A stretch of DNA of 31,096 nt, taken from contig JAEDHT010000022.1 of the NCBI GenBank assembly GCA_016296885.1, positions 1 through 31,096 of the forward strand. Reading direction: 5' to 3'. Below, in pieces: positions 15,063-24,954 of this stretch. The notes under the pieces are model-generated. The model was not told the DNA's origin. It saw only the letters and a program-made list of their open reading frames with translations, and did not search any database. This stretch comes from Clostridiaceae bacterium. GTDB lineage: Bacteria; Bacillota; Clostridia; Oscillospirales; Acutalibacteraceae. The translations under genes were made by a program, and so were the position numbers. Position 1 is the first letter of the stretch. Each line of letters begins with the position of its first letter.

Positions 15063-17511
15063 TAAAGGTCAGTTGATCTCAACTGTGGCGGTGGAAAAAC
15101 TGCCATACAGCAGTGAAAGACTATTTGATTATATCGTACCACAGTGTTTAGAAGACGATATAGCTGTTGGTATGAGGGTGATAGTGCCTTTTGGTGGAGG
15201 CAACAGAGGCAGAATAGCCTATGTGGTAGCATTGCGTCGTGAATGTGATGTGCCGGATAACTTTAAGTACATAAAAAGCATACAAGATAAAGAGCCTGTG
15301 GTATCTCAGGAGCTTATAGAGTGTGCAGAATTTGTATCTTCACACTGCTTCTGTTCGTTTTACGAGAGCATCAAGGCTATGCTTCCGGCAGGAATAAGCT
15401 ATAATATAAAGACGTGCTATTCGCTTATAGATTTTATGCCTGGTGCTGATATTTCGCCTATATGCAGAGATATTTTGACAATGCTCAAAAACAACAAGGC
15501 TTTGCTATCACTGGATGATATTCAGGGTGCATTTGATTGTGATATATCAAAGGAAATAGCTTATCTTATAAAGATAAAAGCTATCTGCGAGGTGGACGAT
15601 GCATCACGAAAAATAAAGGATGCTACTATCAAATCAATCAGACTAATTAGCGATAGCACAGATGGCGTGAAGCTTACGCCTAAGCAACAGCAGGTTTTTG
15701 ATCTGCTGTTAGCGTGCGAGAGTGCATCTGTCAAGGAGGTCTGCTATTATACCGGTGTAACACAGGCTGTGTGTGATAGCCTGGTAAAAAAATCTTTGGC
15801 AGAGTATTTTGACGAGGAGACTTTCAGAATACCCGATGCAGGCGAAGAAGTCGCAGAAATAAATAAAGATATTGCATTAAATGATGAACAGTCTGTTGCG
15901 TTCAATAATTTAGTTGGACTTTACTGTGACGATAAGCCTCATGTCTCGTTACTATATGGTGTTACCGGTAGTGGTAAGACATCTGTGTTTATGAAACTGA
16001 TAGACAGAGTCAACGAGGATGGCAAAGGCATAATAGTTATGGTGCCTGAAATTTCACTCACACCACAGATGGTTAGCACATTCAAAGGTCGCTACGGTGA
16101 GAATGTAGCTGTATTTCACAGCGGACTTTCTATGGGCGAAAGACTGGACGAGTGGAAGCGTGTAAAATCAGGAAAAGCAAGGATAGCCATAGGCACACGC
16201 TCGGCTGTTTTTGCGCCTTTTGATGATATCGGTCTTATTATAATAGATGAAGAGCAAGAGCATACTTATAAATCAGAGCGTTCGCCAAGGTTTCATGCAC
16301 GTGATGTGGCAAAATTCAGATGTAGCAGACATAATTCACTTTTGCTATTGGCATCTGCTACGCCGTCAGTGGAGAGTATGTATTTTGCGAAAATGGGCAG
16401 ATATTCCCTTAATGTACTCAAAAATCGTTTTGGTGATGCTGTGTTGCCCGATGTGATCACAGCTGATATGAATATAGAGCTTGAAAACGGCAACCGTACA
16501 GCGTTTTCGTCGCCACTGCTAGAGGGAATAGAGTATAACCTCGAAAATGGAAAGCAATCAATAATATTGCTTAATCGGAGAGGTCATAATACATATGTGT
16601 CATGCCGTCACTGTGGCAAAATTGTGGATTGTCCTAATTGTAGCGTGTCTATGACATATCACTCTGCTAACAACCGCCTAATGTGCCATTATTGCGGATA
16701 TTCTATTAATTTTGAAAAAAAATGTCCTCTATGCTCATCTCCTGATGGATTAAGATTGAGTGGCACAGGAACTCAGAGGGCAGAGCTGGATTTAGCCGAT
16801 ATCTTTCCGGAGGCAAGGATACTTCGACTAGATGCAGATTCTACATTAAAGAAAAACTCCCATGCAAGATTGCTTTCGGCATTTGCAAGAGGAGAATATG
16901 ATATACTGCTTGGTACACAAATGGTAGCTAAAGGCCTTAATTTTCCTAATGTCACGCTTGTGGGTGTGCTTTCGGCTGATAATGTGCTTTATGGCAACGA
17001 TTTTAGAAGCTATGAAAGAGCTTTTTCGCTCATAACTCAGGTTGTGGGCAGAAGTGGCAGAGGAAACAGTCGAGGTATTGCAATTATTCAAACAAAAACA
17101 CCCGAAAGTCCTGTAATAGAGCTAGCCTCACGTCAGGATTATGACAGCTTTTTTGAAACAGATATAAAGATGAGAAGAGCTATGCTTTATCCGCCTTTTT
17201 CTGATCTATGCTTTGTTGTCTTTACAGGTGAAAATAAAAAAGAGGTTTATTCGTCGGCTGTAAGTTTTAGCAAGGAGCTATGTGAGGTGGCATCTACCGA
17301 TTATTCGGAATTGCCACTTAGGGTGCTTGGACCTGCTCCGGCAGTAATGCCCAGAATAAACAATAAATATAGATACAAATTGATTTTAAAATTTAAAAGC
17401 AGCAGTCGTTTCAGACAGATGATGTCGGGATTGCTCAAAAAATTTGATAAGGATTTATCGGGAAGAGATATCAATATTTATGCTGATATTAACCCCGAAA
17501 ATGTCATATAA
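15055..17511 (+). CDS. priA: primosomal replication restart helicase PriA
   Basis: PriA is a 3'-5' DNA helicase that reloads the replisome at stalled forks. The N-terminal DNA-binding domain starts at VAVEKLPYSSERLFDYIVP. The Walker A motif GVTGSGKT is near residue 305 and the Walker B is IIIDEEQEHTYKSE. Four CxxC pairs of the zinc-binding region follow (CRHCGK, CPNC, CHYC, CPLC). The helicase C-terminal part has LGTQMVAKGLNFPNVTLVGV and TQVVGRSGRGNSRG. At 818 residues it has full length. It begins inside rpoZ and ends 15 bases before def. Confidence 0.96.
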   Translation: MTNKGQLISTVAVEKLPYSSERLFDYIVPQCLEDDIAVGMRVIVPFGGGNRGRIAYVVALRRECDVPDNFKYIKSIQDKEPVVSQELIECAEFVSSHCFCSFYESIKAMLPAGISYNIKTCYSLIDFMPGADISPICRDILTMLKNNKALLSLDDIQGAFDCDISKEIAYLIKIKAICEVDDASRKIKDATIKSIRLISDSTDGVKLTPKQQQVFDLLLACESASVKEVCYYTGVTQAVCDSLVKKSLAEYFDEETFRIPDAGEEVAEINKDIALNDEQSVAFNNLVGLYCDDKPHVSLLYGVTGSGKTSVFMKLIDRVNEDGKGIIVMVPEISLTPQMVSTFKGRYGENVAVFHSGLSMGERLDEWKRVKSGKARIAIGTRSAVFAPFDDIGLIIIDEEQEHTYKSERSPRFHARDVAKFRCSRHNSLLLLASATPSVESMYFAKMGRYSLNVLKNRFGDAVLPDVITADMNIELENGNRTAFSSPLLEGIEYNLENGKQSIILLNRRGHNTYVSCRHCGKIVDCPNCSVSMTYHSANNRLMCHYCGYSINFEKKCPLCSSPDGLRLSGTGTQRAELDLADIFPEARILRLDADSTLKKNSHARLLSAFARGEYDILLGTQMVAKGLNFPNVTLVGVLSADNVLYGNDFRSYERAFSLITQVVGRSGRGNSRGIAIIQTKTPESPVIELASRQDYDSFFETDIKMRRAMLYPPFSDLCFVVFTGENKKEVYSSAVSFSKELCEVASTDYSELPLRVLGPAPAVMPRINNKYRYKLILKFKSSSRFRQMMSGLLKKFDKDLSGRDINIYADINPENVI

Positions 17512-17526
17512 TAAGAGGTGAGAGAT

Positions 17527-17985
17527 TTGGCAATCAGAAATATCGTAAAAGAGGGCGATCCTGTTCTTTCAAAAAAATGCAGACCGGTTGAGAAATTTGA
17601 TGATAGATTGCATATTCTTTTGGACGACATGAGAGATACCATGTATAAAGCAGAGGGTGTCGGCTTGGCTGGACCTCAGGTGGGTGTGCTGAGACGTGTC
17701 GTTGTTATTGATATAGGCGAGGGATTGGTAGAGCTAATCAATCCAAAAATAATTATGAAAAGTGGCGAACAGAGGGAGACCGAAGGATGCTTGTCTTGCC
17801 CCGGTGAATATGGAATCACAGTGCGACCAATGAATGTTACTGTGAAAGCTCAGGATCGCTATGGCAAGGAGATCACGGTGGAGGGCTCAGAGTTGATGGC
17901 AAGGGCGTTATGCCATGAGATAGATCATCTTGACGGTGTGCTGTTTAAAAAGCACGTTGTTGAGATGCTTGAAGAGGAAAATTAA
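17527..17985 (+). CDS. def: peptide deformylase
   Basis: This enzyme removes the formyl group from the N-terminal methionine of new proteins. All three metal and catalytic motifs are present: GVGLAGPQVG (motif 1, with Gly at the second alanine position), EGCLSCPGEYG (motif 2, metal Cys) and HEIDHLDG (motif 3, two metal His and catalytic Glu). TTG 17527 is chosen over GTG 17518 because AAGAGG at 17513-17518 sits eight bases before it. The protein then begins MAIRNIVKEGDPVL, typical for the family (152 residues). It pairs functionally with fmt, which follows after 19 bases. Confidence 0.95.
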   Translation: MAIRNIVKEGDPVLSKKCRPVEKFDDRLHILLDDMRDTMYKAEGVGLAGPQVGVLRRVVVIDIGEGLVELINPKIIMKSGEQRETEGCLSCPGEYGITVRPMNVTVKAQDRYGKEITVEGSELMARALCHEIDHLDGVLFKKHVVEMLEEEN

Positions 17986-18004
17986 TTTATAAGGCAGGAA
18001 ATAT

Positions 18005-18916
18005 ATGAATATACTTTTTATGGGAACACCTGAGTTTTCGGTGCCATGCTTGCAGGCGCTCATAGATGCAGGACACAAAATCGTGGGTGTGTTCACTCAG
18101 CCGGATAAGCCAAAAGGCAGAGGCAATGTGATGACACCACCACCTGTAAAGCAACTTGCACTCGAAAAGGGTATAAAGGTTTTTCAACCATTAAAAATGA
18201 AAAACGAAGAAACCATGGATATAGTGAGGGAGCTTGATCCGGAGCTTATAGTTGTAGTGGCCTTTGGAAGAATATTGCCTGCTAGTATTTTGGACTATCC
18301 AAAACGTGGATGCATCAACATACATGCTTCACTTTTGCCAAAATACAGAGGTGCCGGTCCAATACAATGGTGCGTTATAAACGGAGAAAAAGAAACAGGA
18401 ATCACCACCATGATGATGGATGTGGGCTTAGACACAGGCGATATGCTACTTAAAGAAAAAACCCCTATTGGCGAAAATGAAACTGCTGAGGAGCTTCACG
18501 ACAGACTTTCTGCCATAGGTGCGTCACTTATTGTAAAAACATTAGATGAGCTGGACAGCATTGTTCCAACAAAGCAGGATGATTCACTGTCTACATATGC
18601 TCCTATGCTTTCTAAAGAATTGTCAGCTATTGACTGGAATAAAAGTGCCACAGAGGTTCATAATTTAGTCAGGGGACTAAATTCATGGCCTATGGCTACA
18701 TCGAGCATAGATGGTAAGACATACAAAATCCATAACACAAGAATAGCAAGTGGCAAGGGTGAGCCGGGAGAGATTATTTCTTTATCACCGCTTGTGGTAG
18801 CTTGTGGTGAGGGTGCTGTGGAAATAGTCAATATACAGCGTGAGGGCAAGAAAAAGATGCCGGCGGCAGATTTTTTGCGTGGATATAAGCTGAATATTGG
18901 AGATAAGTTTGAGTAA
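18005..18916 (+). CDS. fmt: methionyl-tRNA formyltransferase
   Basis: This enzyme formylates initiator Met-tRNA with 10-formyl-tetrahydrofolate. The N-terminal domain starts MNILFMGTPEFSVPCL. The folate and catalytic region has NIHASLLPKYRGAGPIQW, with the conserved Asn-His pair, and further on the TTMMMDVGLDTGD segment with the catalytic Asp. The C-terminal OB-like domain runs from about residue 205. Length is 303 residues, normal for the family. An AGGCAGGAA-type SD lies upstream of the ATG. Def and Fmt are the opposite ends of the N-formylmethionine cycle and are adjacent in many bacteria. Confidence 0.97.
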   Translation: MNILFMGTPEFSVPCLQALIDAGHKIVGVFTQPDKPKGRGNVMTPPPVKQLALEKGIKVFQPLKMKNEETMDIVRELDPELIVVVAFGRILPASILDYPKRGCINIHASLLPKYRGAGPIQWCVINGEKETGITTMMMDVGLDTGDMLLKEKTPIGENETAEELHDRLSAIGASLIVKTLDELDSIVPTKQDDSLSTYAPMLSKELSAIDWNKSATEVHNLVRGLNSWPMATSSIDGKTYKIHNTRIASGKGEPGEIISLSPLVVACGEGAVEIVNIQREGKKKMPAADFLRGYKLNIGDKFE

Positions 18917-18960
18917 TGAAATTCTGATAGGATTTTATTGTACAATGTGGAGGTGTTTTT

Positions 18961-19659
18961 ATGCCCTTTTTTTACTATTTTGATCCGACATACATTTTGA
19001 TTTTGCCGGCTATTATTATTTCTATAATTGCACAGGTAAAATGTAGCTCGGCATTTAACAAATACTCACAGATAAGAAATTCCAGGGGATTCACAGGCGC
19101 TCAGGCGGCAGAGAGAGTTCTTAGTATGTGCGGTGTGACCGGTGTTAGCATTGTGCCGGTGAGTGGTAGACTTACTGACCATTTTGACCCACGCTCAAAC
19201 ACTATCAGACTTTCAGAAGAAGTGTATAACAAAACTACCATAGCTGCTGTAGGCGTGGCTTGCCATGAGGCCGGTCATGCGGTTCAGCACGCTCAGGGGT
19301 ATCTTCCAAATAAGATAAGAGGAGTGCTTGTGCCTGCTTCGAGAATAGGATCTATGCTTGCTTTTCCGCTTATTTTAATCGGATTTTTATTTAGTGGTTC
19401 TACAGGTGATTTATTTGTAAATATGGGTATAATTTTTTATACTCTTGCTGTGTTCTTTACTGTTGTAACACTGCCGGTGGAGTTTAATGCCAGCTCAAGG
19501 GCACTAAAAATTATCAAACAAGGATATTTGTTAGATGATAGCGAGTATAACGGAGCGAAGGCCGTGCTTCAGGCAGCGGCTATGACTTATGTAGCTGCTA
19601 CCATCACTTCTTTATTGCAACTATTAAGACTTATATTGCTATCAAACAGGCGTAGATAA
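18961..19659 (+). CDS. YugP-family membrane zinc metallopeptidase
   Basis: This 232-residue membrane protein has the zinc-protease motif HEAGHAVQHA near residue 102. A hydrophobic N-terminal segment (ILILPAIIISIIA) is present. Two or three further membrane spans follow the active site (IGSMLAFPLILIGFLF and MGIIFYTLAVFFTVVTL). PVEFNASSRAL after them supplies the downstream acidic residue typical of the family. The substrate is unknown. AGGTG precedes the ATG at 18961. In Bacillus subtilis yugP is elsewhere on the chromosome; its place here between fmt and rsmB in one operon recurs, as far as I recall, in other Clostridia. A housekeeping envelope role is inferred. Confidence 0.88.
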   Translation: MPFFYYFDPTYILILPAIIISIIAQVKCSSAFNKYSQIRNSRGFTGAQAAERVLSMCGVTGVSIVPVSGRLTDHFDPRSNTIRLSEEVYNKTTIAAVGVACHEAGHAVQHAQGYLPNKIRGVLVPASRIGSMLAFPLILIGFLFSGSTGDLFVNMGIIFYTLAVFFTVVTLPVEFNASSRALKIIKQGYLLDDSEYNGAKAVLQAAAMTYVAATITSLLQLLRLILLSNRRR

Positions 19660-19662
19660 AAT

Positions 19663-20994
19663 ATGGAAAATATAAGAAAAATTTGCTTTGATGCATTGCT
19701 AAAAACTGCCACAGAGGATGCATATTCCAATGTGGTGGCATCAAGCCTTGCAAAGAGGAAATATGAGGATAAGCGCAACAAAGCTTTTGTGTGTGCACTT
19801 TATTATGGAATAATAGAGCGTGAGATCACGCTCGACTACATAATATCTCTTTTTTCGAGGTTGAAACCTGCTAAAATAGATATAAAAGCAAAAATTTTGC
19901 TAAGAATGGGCATATATCAGATAGTTTATATGGATAAGGTGCCCGATAGTGCTGCTGTGAATGAAACTGTGAAGCTATGCCCAAAGATAGGAATGTATAG
20001 CGCAAAAGGTTTTATAAATGGCGTGCTTAGAAATGTTGCAAGAGAAAAAGATAATATAAAATATCCTAAGCCAGGCAGTGAAGAATATCTTAGCGTGATG
20101 TATTCATGCCATATTGATAAGGTAAGGCTGATTGTAAAGAGCTATGGATATGAACTTTGTGAAGAATATCTCAAATGTAGTATGGGTTCGCCGGTGCTTA
20201 CGGCAAGAGTGAACACATTGCTCACAAACTCAGATGAGATAATCAAAATTCTTGCAGATGAAAATATTGTTGCAGAGAAAAACAGCGTTGTGGATAATGC
20301 GATAGATATCACCGATGGTGCTGATAATCTTTTTAGTAGCAAGGCTTTTGATAATGGATTGCTTCATATTCAAGATGCGGCATCACAGATATGCTGTAGG
20401 GCGATTGGAGCTAAAGAGAACGATCTGGTGTATGATGTTTGCGCAGCTCCCGGTGGCAAAACAGCTACTGTGGCACAGATAATGAATAACAAAGGCAGAG
20501 TGATTGCTTGTGACATTCACGAGCATAAGCTAGGCTTGATGAATGAAACATTTAGCAGATTAAAAATTAATATTATAGATACAATATGTCGTGATGCATC
20601 ACATAATGATGGAAAGCTTACAGCGGAAGCAGATGCAATTCTTTGTGATGTGCCTTGCTCAGGATTGGGAATTTTTAGGCGAAAACCAGAGCTTAAGACG
20701 AAACCTTTGATAAATACAAAGGAGCTTGCAAAACTACAATATAAAATATTGTGCGAGAGTGCAAAGCTTCTTAGATCCGGTGGAACACTTGTGTATTCTA
20801 CATGCACACTAAATCCTGAGGAGAATTCTGAAAATGCTTTAAGATTTTTGAAAGAGCATCCGGAATTTGAGCCGAAGAGGTTAGAAATAAAAAATATAAA
20901 AAGAATTGTAGATGAACCAGATAATATGATAACTCTGTTTCCGAATGGAATGAAAACAGACGGATTTTTTATAAGTGCGTTTATAAAGAAATAA
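19663..20994 (+). CDS. rsmB: 16S rRNA (cytosine-967-C5)-methyltransferase
   Basis: This enzyme methylates C967 of 16S rRNA with SAM. The N-terminal part (residues 1-130) is a NusB-like RNA-binding domain (AFVCALYYGIIEREITLDYII). The SAM-binding motif is YDVCAAPGGKTATVA near residue 257. The catalytic cysteines lie in DVPCSGLGIFRRKPE (motif IV) and STCTLNPEENS (motif VI). At 443 residues the length matches the family. It starts four bases after the yugP stop without a strong SD, so it is probably translated by coupling. Confidence 0.95.
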   Translation: MENIRKICFDALLKTATEDAYSNVVASSLAKRKYEDKRNKAFVCALYYGIIEREITLDYIISLFSRLKPAKIDIKAKILLRMGIYQIVYMDKVPDSAAVNETVKLCPKIGMYSAKGFINGVLRNVAREKDNIKYPKPGSEEYLSVMYSCHIDKVRLIVKSYGYELCEEYLKCSMGSPVLTARVNTLLTNSDEIIKILADENIVAEKNSVVDNAIDITDGADNLFSSKAFDNGLLHIQDAASQICCRAIGAKENDLVYDVCAAPGGKTATVAQIMNNKGRVIACDIHEHKLGLMNETFSRLKINIIDTICRDASHNDGKLTAEADAILCDVPCSGLGIFRRKPELKTKPLINTKELAKLQYKILCESAKLLRSGGTLVYSTCTLNPEENSENALRFLKEHPEFEPKRLEIKNIKRIVDEPDNMITLFPNGMKTDGFFISAFIKK

Positions 20995-21043
20995 TGAAGA
21001 AAGGACTGCGGTAGGCACATTTTCATGCGACTTTATCGCTGGG

Positions 21044-22075
21044 ATGATAAAATTGAAAGATATCAAATCTTTATATTTGTCTGAGCTTTGCGATGAGCTG
21101 GCTGTGATCGACCTGCCAAAGTTCAGAGCAAAACAAGTTTTTAAATGGCTTACCGATGGGGTTACAAGCTTTGACGAAATGACAAATTTGAGTCTGCCAC
21201 TCAGAGAAAAACTAAGCCGGATATATTACATAGCTAATGCTCAGATAGAGAGAAAGCTTGAGTCTAAGCGTGATGAAACAGTGAAATATCTGTTTTCTTT
21301 TGGTGGAACCACGTTTGTGGAGGCGGTGGTGATGAAATATCATCATGGCTACACCATGTGTATTTCTACGCAAGAGGGCTGTAAAATGGGTTGTACATTC
21401 TGTGCAACCGGCAGAAATGGATTTAAACGAAACCTCACAGCGTCGGAGATGCTGTCGCAAATACAGACAGCCCAAAAAGACCTTGGTATTCGTATATCGA
21501 ATATTGTGCTGATGGGTATGGGTGAACCACTGGATAATTATGACAATGTAATAAGATTTTTGCGGTTGGTATCTTCTGATGATGGACTTAATGTTGGCAT
21601 AAGGCATATTTCACTGTCTACGTGTGGACTTGTGGATAAGATATATGACTTGGAAAAAGAAAATCTGGGTATAACACTGTCAGTGTCGCTTCATGCGCCA
21701 AATGACGATATCAGAAACCAGACCATGCCCGTGAATAAGCGTTGGAATGTGGATGAACTGCTAAAGGCGTGCCGATATTATTCAGAAAAAACAAAACGCC
21801 GAATAAGCTTTGAATATGCTATGATAGACGGCGTGAATGATGGCGATGAATGTGCCAAAGAGCTTGGCAAAAAGCTAAAAGGTATGCTATGCCACGTGAA
21901 CCTGATACCTGTGAACACGGTGGAGGGCACAGGATATAAAAAGAGTAAGATAGAAAGACAGAAGTCTTTTATAAATATACTGTCACATTATGGAATCACA
22001 GCTACAGTGCGAAGAACACTTGGCTCTGATATCAATGCTTCGTGCGGACAGCTTGCAGGAAAAAGAAATCAGTAG
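21044..22075 (+). CDS. rlmN: 23S rRNA (adenine-2503-C2)-methyltransferase RlmN
   Basis: This radical SAM enzyme methylates A2503 of 23S rRNA. The cluster-binding motif is CKMGCTFCATG near residue 112. The SAM-binding stretch is GMGEPLDNYDNV. The second catalytic cysteine is near the C-terminus in DINASCGQLAGK. The C-terminal sequence and A2503 specificity distinguish RlmN from the resistance enzyme Cfr; the housekeeping operon position supports RlmN. ATG 21044 has no clear Shine-Dalgarno sequence, and TTG 21053 is a less likely alternative. A 49-bp spacer separates it from rsmB. Confidence 0.94.
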   Translation: MIKLKDIKSLYLSELCDELAVIDLPKFRAKQVFKWLTDGVTSFDEMTNLSLPLREKLSRIYYIANAQIERKLESKRDETVKYLFSFGGTTFVEAVVMKYHHGYTMCISTQEGCKMGCTFCATGRNGFKRNLTASEMLSQIQTAQKDLGIRISNIVLMGMGEPLDNYDNVIRFLRLVSSDDGLNVGIRHISLSTCGLVDKIYDLEKENLGITLSVSLHAPNDDIRNQTMPVNKRWNVDELLKACRYYSEKTKRRISFEYAMIDGVNDGDECAKELGKKLKGMLCHVNLIPVNTVEGTGYKKSKIERQKSFINILSHYGITATVRRTLGSDINASCGQLAGKRNQ

Positions 22076-22088
22076 GAGTTAATAAAAT

Positions 22089-22817
22089 ATGCAAATATAT
22101 TCTAAAACAGATATTGGTCTTGTAAGAGATGTAAATCAAGATGCCTGTCGCTATGGCGAATTGTCAGAAAACTGCGTATGGGCAGTTGTCTGCGATGGTA
22201 TGGGCGGCGAAAATGGCGGTAATGTGGCAAGTAAAATAGCTGTTGAAACAGTGAGTAATACATTCTTAAACGACTATGATGATGAGTACAGCAACGACAA
22301 AGTAAGCGAAATGATCATTAAGGCTGTGCAAACCGCAAACAAAAAAATACATAGAGAATCTAAAAACGATATGGCACTCGCAGGAATGGGTACCACATCA
22401 GAGGTTGCTTTCCTCAAGGAAAACAGCTTGTTTTTGGCTCATGTGGGCGATTCTCGTGCATATATAATAAGAAACGGAGTCATCAAGCAGGTTACAAAGG
22501 ATCATTCAGTGGTTCAGGAGCTTATTGAGAGCGGAGAAATTACACCGGAGCAAGCTGCGAACCATCCTAACAAAAACCTGATCACACGTGCACTAGGCGT
22601 GGAAGAGGATGTTAGGATAGACTTTATAGAAGCAGAGTTTGAGCAGGGTGACATTCTCGTGCTCACCACAGACGGACTCACAAATTATGTAAGCGAAAGC
22701 GAGCTTGCAGATGTGTTAAGCTCGATAGAAATATCAAGTGCTTGTGATAAGCTAGTTGATATGGCGAAAAAAGCAGGCGGTTCGGATAATATAACGGTTG
22801 CTATTATAACAGCATAA
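22089..22817 (+). CDS. prpC: PP2C-family serine/threonine phosphatase
   Basis: This Mn/Mg-dependent phosphatase reverses phosphorylation by the neighbouring PASTA kinase. The metal-binding motifs are visible: RDVNQDAC, VCDGMGGENGG, HVGDSRAY, TTDGLTNYV and GGSDNITV. At 242 residues it is a single catalytic domain without membrane spans. TAGGAG is located before the ATG. The prpC-prkC-rsgA order matches Bacillus subtilis and other Firmicutes. Confidence 0.95.
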   Translation: MQIYSKTDIGLVRDVNQDACRYGELSENCVWAVVCDGMGGENGGNVASKIAVETVSNTFLNDYDDEYSNDKVSEMIIKAVQTANKKIHRESKNDMALAGMGTTSEVAFLKENSLFLAHVGDSRAYIIRNGVIKQVTKDHSVVQELIESGEITPEQAANHPNKNLITRALGVEEDVRIDFIEAEFEQGDILVLTTDGLTNYVSESELADVLSSIEISSACDKLVDMAKKAGGSDNITVAIITA

Positions 22818-22837
22818 TATAATGAGGAGCTGCGAAT

Positions 22838-24871
22838 ATGGATAAATATACAGGTAAACGACTAGATGGTCGTTATGAAATAAACGAGCTAATAGGCGTG
22901 GGCGGTATGGCAATGGTATACCGTGCCTACGATATAATAGATGACAGAGCTGTGGCTATTAAGATATTAAAAGATGAATTTCTTAACAATGCAGATTTTA
23001 TACGCAGATTTAGAAATGAATCTAAAGCGGTAGCTGTGATGTCACATCCTAATATCGTAAAGGTATATGATGTGAGCTTTGGCGATGTGATACAATACAT
23101 TGTTATGGAATACATTGATGGTATCACTCTCAAGGAATATATAGCTCAGCAAAAGGAAATCGGCTGGAAAGAAGCACTTCATTTTATAGTGCAGATACTC
23201 AATGCCTTAAAACACGCACACGAAAAGGGTATTATTCACAGAGATATCAAGCCACAAAATATAATGCTTCTTCAGGATGGTACTATCAAGGTTACAGACT
23301 TTGGTATAGCAAGGTTTTCGAACAAAGAGACACGCACCATGACCGAAAAGGCAATTGGTTCGGTGCATTATATAGCACCGGAGCAAGCCAGAGGTGACAT
23401 AACTGATAACAAATCAGATCTTTACTCTGTGGGCGTTATGATGTATGAATTGCTCACAGGAAAGTTGCCTTTTGAGGCGGATAATGCTGTGTCTGTGGCT
23501 ATTATGCAGCTTCAAAGTGAGCCTAAGCCACTCAGAGAGATAAACCCGTCTGTGCCTGATGGTCTTGAGGAGATAACCCTAAAGGCTATGCAGAAAAATC
23601 CTGCAAAGCGTTATGCAAGTGCAGATGATATGTTGGCTGATATCGAAAAGTTTCGCCAGAATCCAAGCATTAAGTTTCAGTATACTTATTTTGATGATGA
23701 AACAAATGATAAATATGCTACTGCTATTACAAATGCAAGAAACAATAACTTTGGCGATAACTTTGACACAATAGACGATAACGACGTGGCAGAGGAAGAT
23801 ATAAAGACCTCAAGAAATCCTGCTTTCCCTATAGCAATGGGGGCAATATCAGCATTTGTGTTAATAGCGTTGCTCTTTGGTGTGATAGGAATATCAAAAA
23901 GTTGTAGCAAAACCACTGCTGATGTGGATGTACCTAATTTGGTAGGATTAAACTTTAAAACACAGGTAGAAAATAACCCGGATTACACTTTTTCATGGAA
24001 TGTAGAAAGTAAATTTGATGACGATAAGCCTATAGGTGAGATATTGGAGCAAAATCCACGTGCCGGTAGCAAAAAAATAAAGCAAGGCTCAGAAATTACC
24101 CTGGTTGTGAATAGCTCTGAGATAAACACGGTAGTTCCTAATGTGACAGGTCTTGATCTCAATGATGCAATCAGCCGTATAAAGAAAAATAACCTCGAGT
24201 ATGAGATAGTAGAGGTTATAGATGACACCACCGCAGAGGGATATATTGTGTCTTGCTTGCCTAAACCGGGCACAGAAGTGTGTGTAGAATCTACAATAAC
24301 GCTCTATCAGAGTGTGGGAACGACGGTAGAGCAGGTTGAAGTGCCATATCTGGTGGATTGCACTGCCAGCGAGGCTCAAAACAAGCTCACACAGGCAGGA
24401 TTGGTGTATGGCGGTGCTGAATACGAAGAAAACAACGCTAAGAAAGACACTATAATATCACAAAGTCCGCTATGGGGCGCTAAAGTGAGCAAGGGGACAA
24501 AGGTAACTGTTATAATTAGCTCCGGACCATCAGAGGATGTATCACTAAAACAGACTATCCCAATGCCTGATTATGATGGCGAGATAAGCTACAAGGTTAC
24601 AGCAAATGATGAAGTTATACGTGACCTCACGATCAACCCATCTACATTCACAGAAAATGTGATAGAGAGAACCGGCAAGATAACCAGCGAAAATGAAATT
24701 ATAAGGGTAGAACTTAATGGCGAGCTGTATAGGGAATACATCTTCGATTATAAAAATAAGAAGGTAATCTCAGAGAAAGAATTGGACTTTAACAAGCCGG
24801 AGGAACCTCAGAGCGACAGCGTTCAGGATTCGGAAGAGGATTCGGAACAGAAAACAGATAGCGAAGAATAA
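22838..24871 (+). CDS. prkC: PASTA-domain serine/threonine protein kinase
   Basis: This membrane kinase responds to cell-wall fragments and controls growth and envelope processes in Firmicutes. The N-terminal kinase domain (about 13-272) has the glycine loop IGVGGMAMVY, K42, HRDIKPQN (D136) and DFG (D154). The activation loop contains threonines and SVHYIAPEQA. A single membrane span is at about 330-352. Three PASTA repeats follow outside the cell, beginning near residues 363 (DVPNLVG), 432 (VVPNVTG) and 505 (EVPYLVD). The end is Ser/Glu/Asp-rich. At 677 residues this is a normal length. It starts 20 bases after prpC. Confidence 0.97.
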   Translation: MDKYTGKRLDGRYEINELIGVGGMAMVYRAYDIIDDRAVAIKILKDEFLNNADFIRRFRNESKAVAVMSHPNIVKVYDVSFGDVIQYIVMEYIDGITLKEYIAQQKEIGWKEALHFIVQILNALKHAHEKGIIHRDIKPQNIMLLQDGTIKVTDFGIARFSNKETRTMTEKAIGSVHYIAPEQARGDITDNKSDLYSVGVMMYELLTGKLPFEADNAVSVAIMQLQSEPKPLREINPSVPDGLEEITLKAMQKNPAKRYASADDMLADIEKFRQNPSIKFQYTYFDDETNDKYATAITNARNNNFGDNFDTIDDNDVAEEDIKTSRNPAFPIAMGAISAFVLIALLFGVIGISKSCSKTTADVDVPNLVGLNFKTQVENNPDYTFSWNVESKFDDDKPIGEILEQNPRAGSKKIKQGSEITLVVNSSEINTVVPNVTGLDLNDAISRIKKNNLEYEIVEVIDDTTAEGYIVSCLPKPGTEVCVESTITLYQSVGTTVEQVEVPYLVDCTASEAQNKLTQAGLVYGGAEYEENNAKKDTIISQSPLWGAKVSKGTKVTVIISSGPSEDVSLKQTIPMPDYDGEISYKVTANDEVIRDLTINPSTFTENVIERTGKITSENEIIRVELNGELYREYIFDYKNKKVISEKELDFNKPEEPQSDSVQDSEEDSEQKTDSEE

Positions 24872-24901
24872 CAATTAAATATACAAGACAAGGAAATATG
24901 C

Positions 24902-24934
24902 AGTGTAAAAAAATCGGTTGATTGTTTTTGCACT
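24902..24934 (+). other. hairpin between prkC and rsgA
   Basis: AGTGTAAAAA and TTTTTGCACT form a 10-bp lower stem with one G-T pair. An upper stem AATC/GATT adds four pairs around a GGTT loop, with one bulged G. There is no downstream T run. It lies directly before the rsgA ribosome-binding site and could tune rsgA expression relative to the kinase. Confidence 0.4.
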
Positions 24935-24954
24935 ACATATTGAAAAGGTATAAG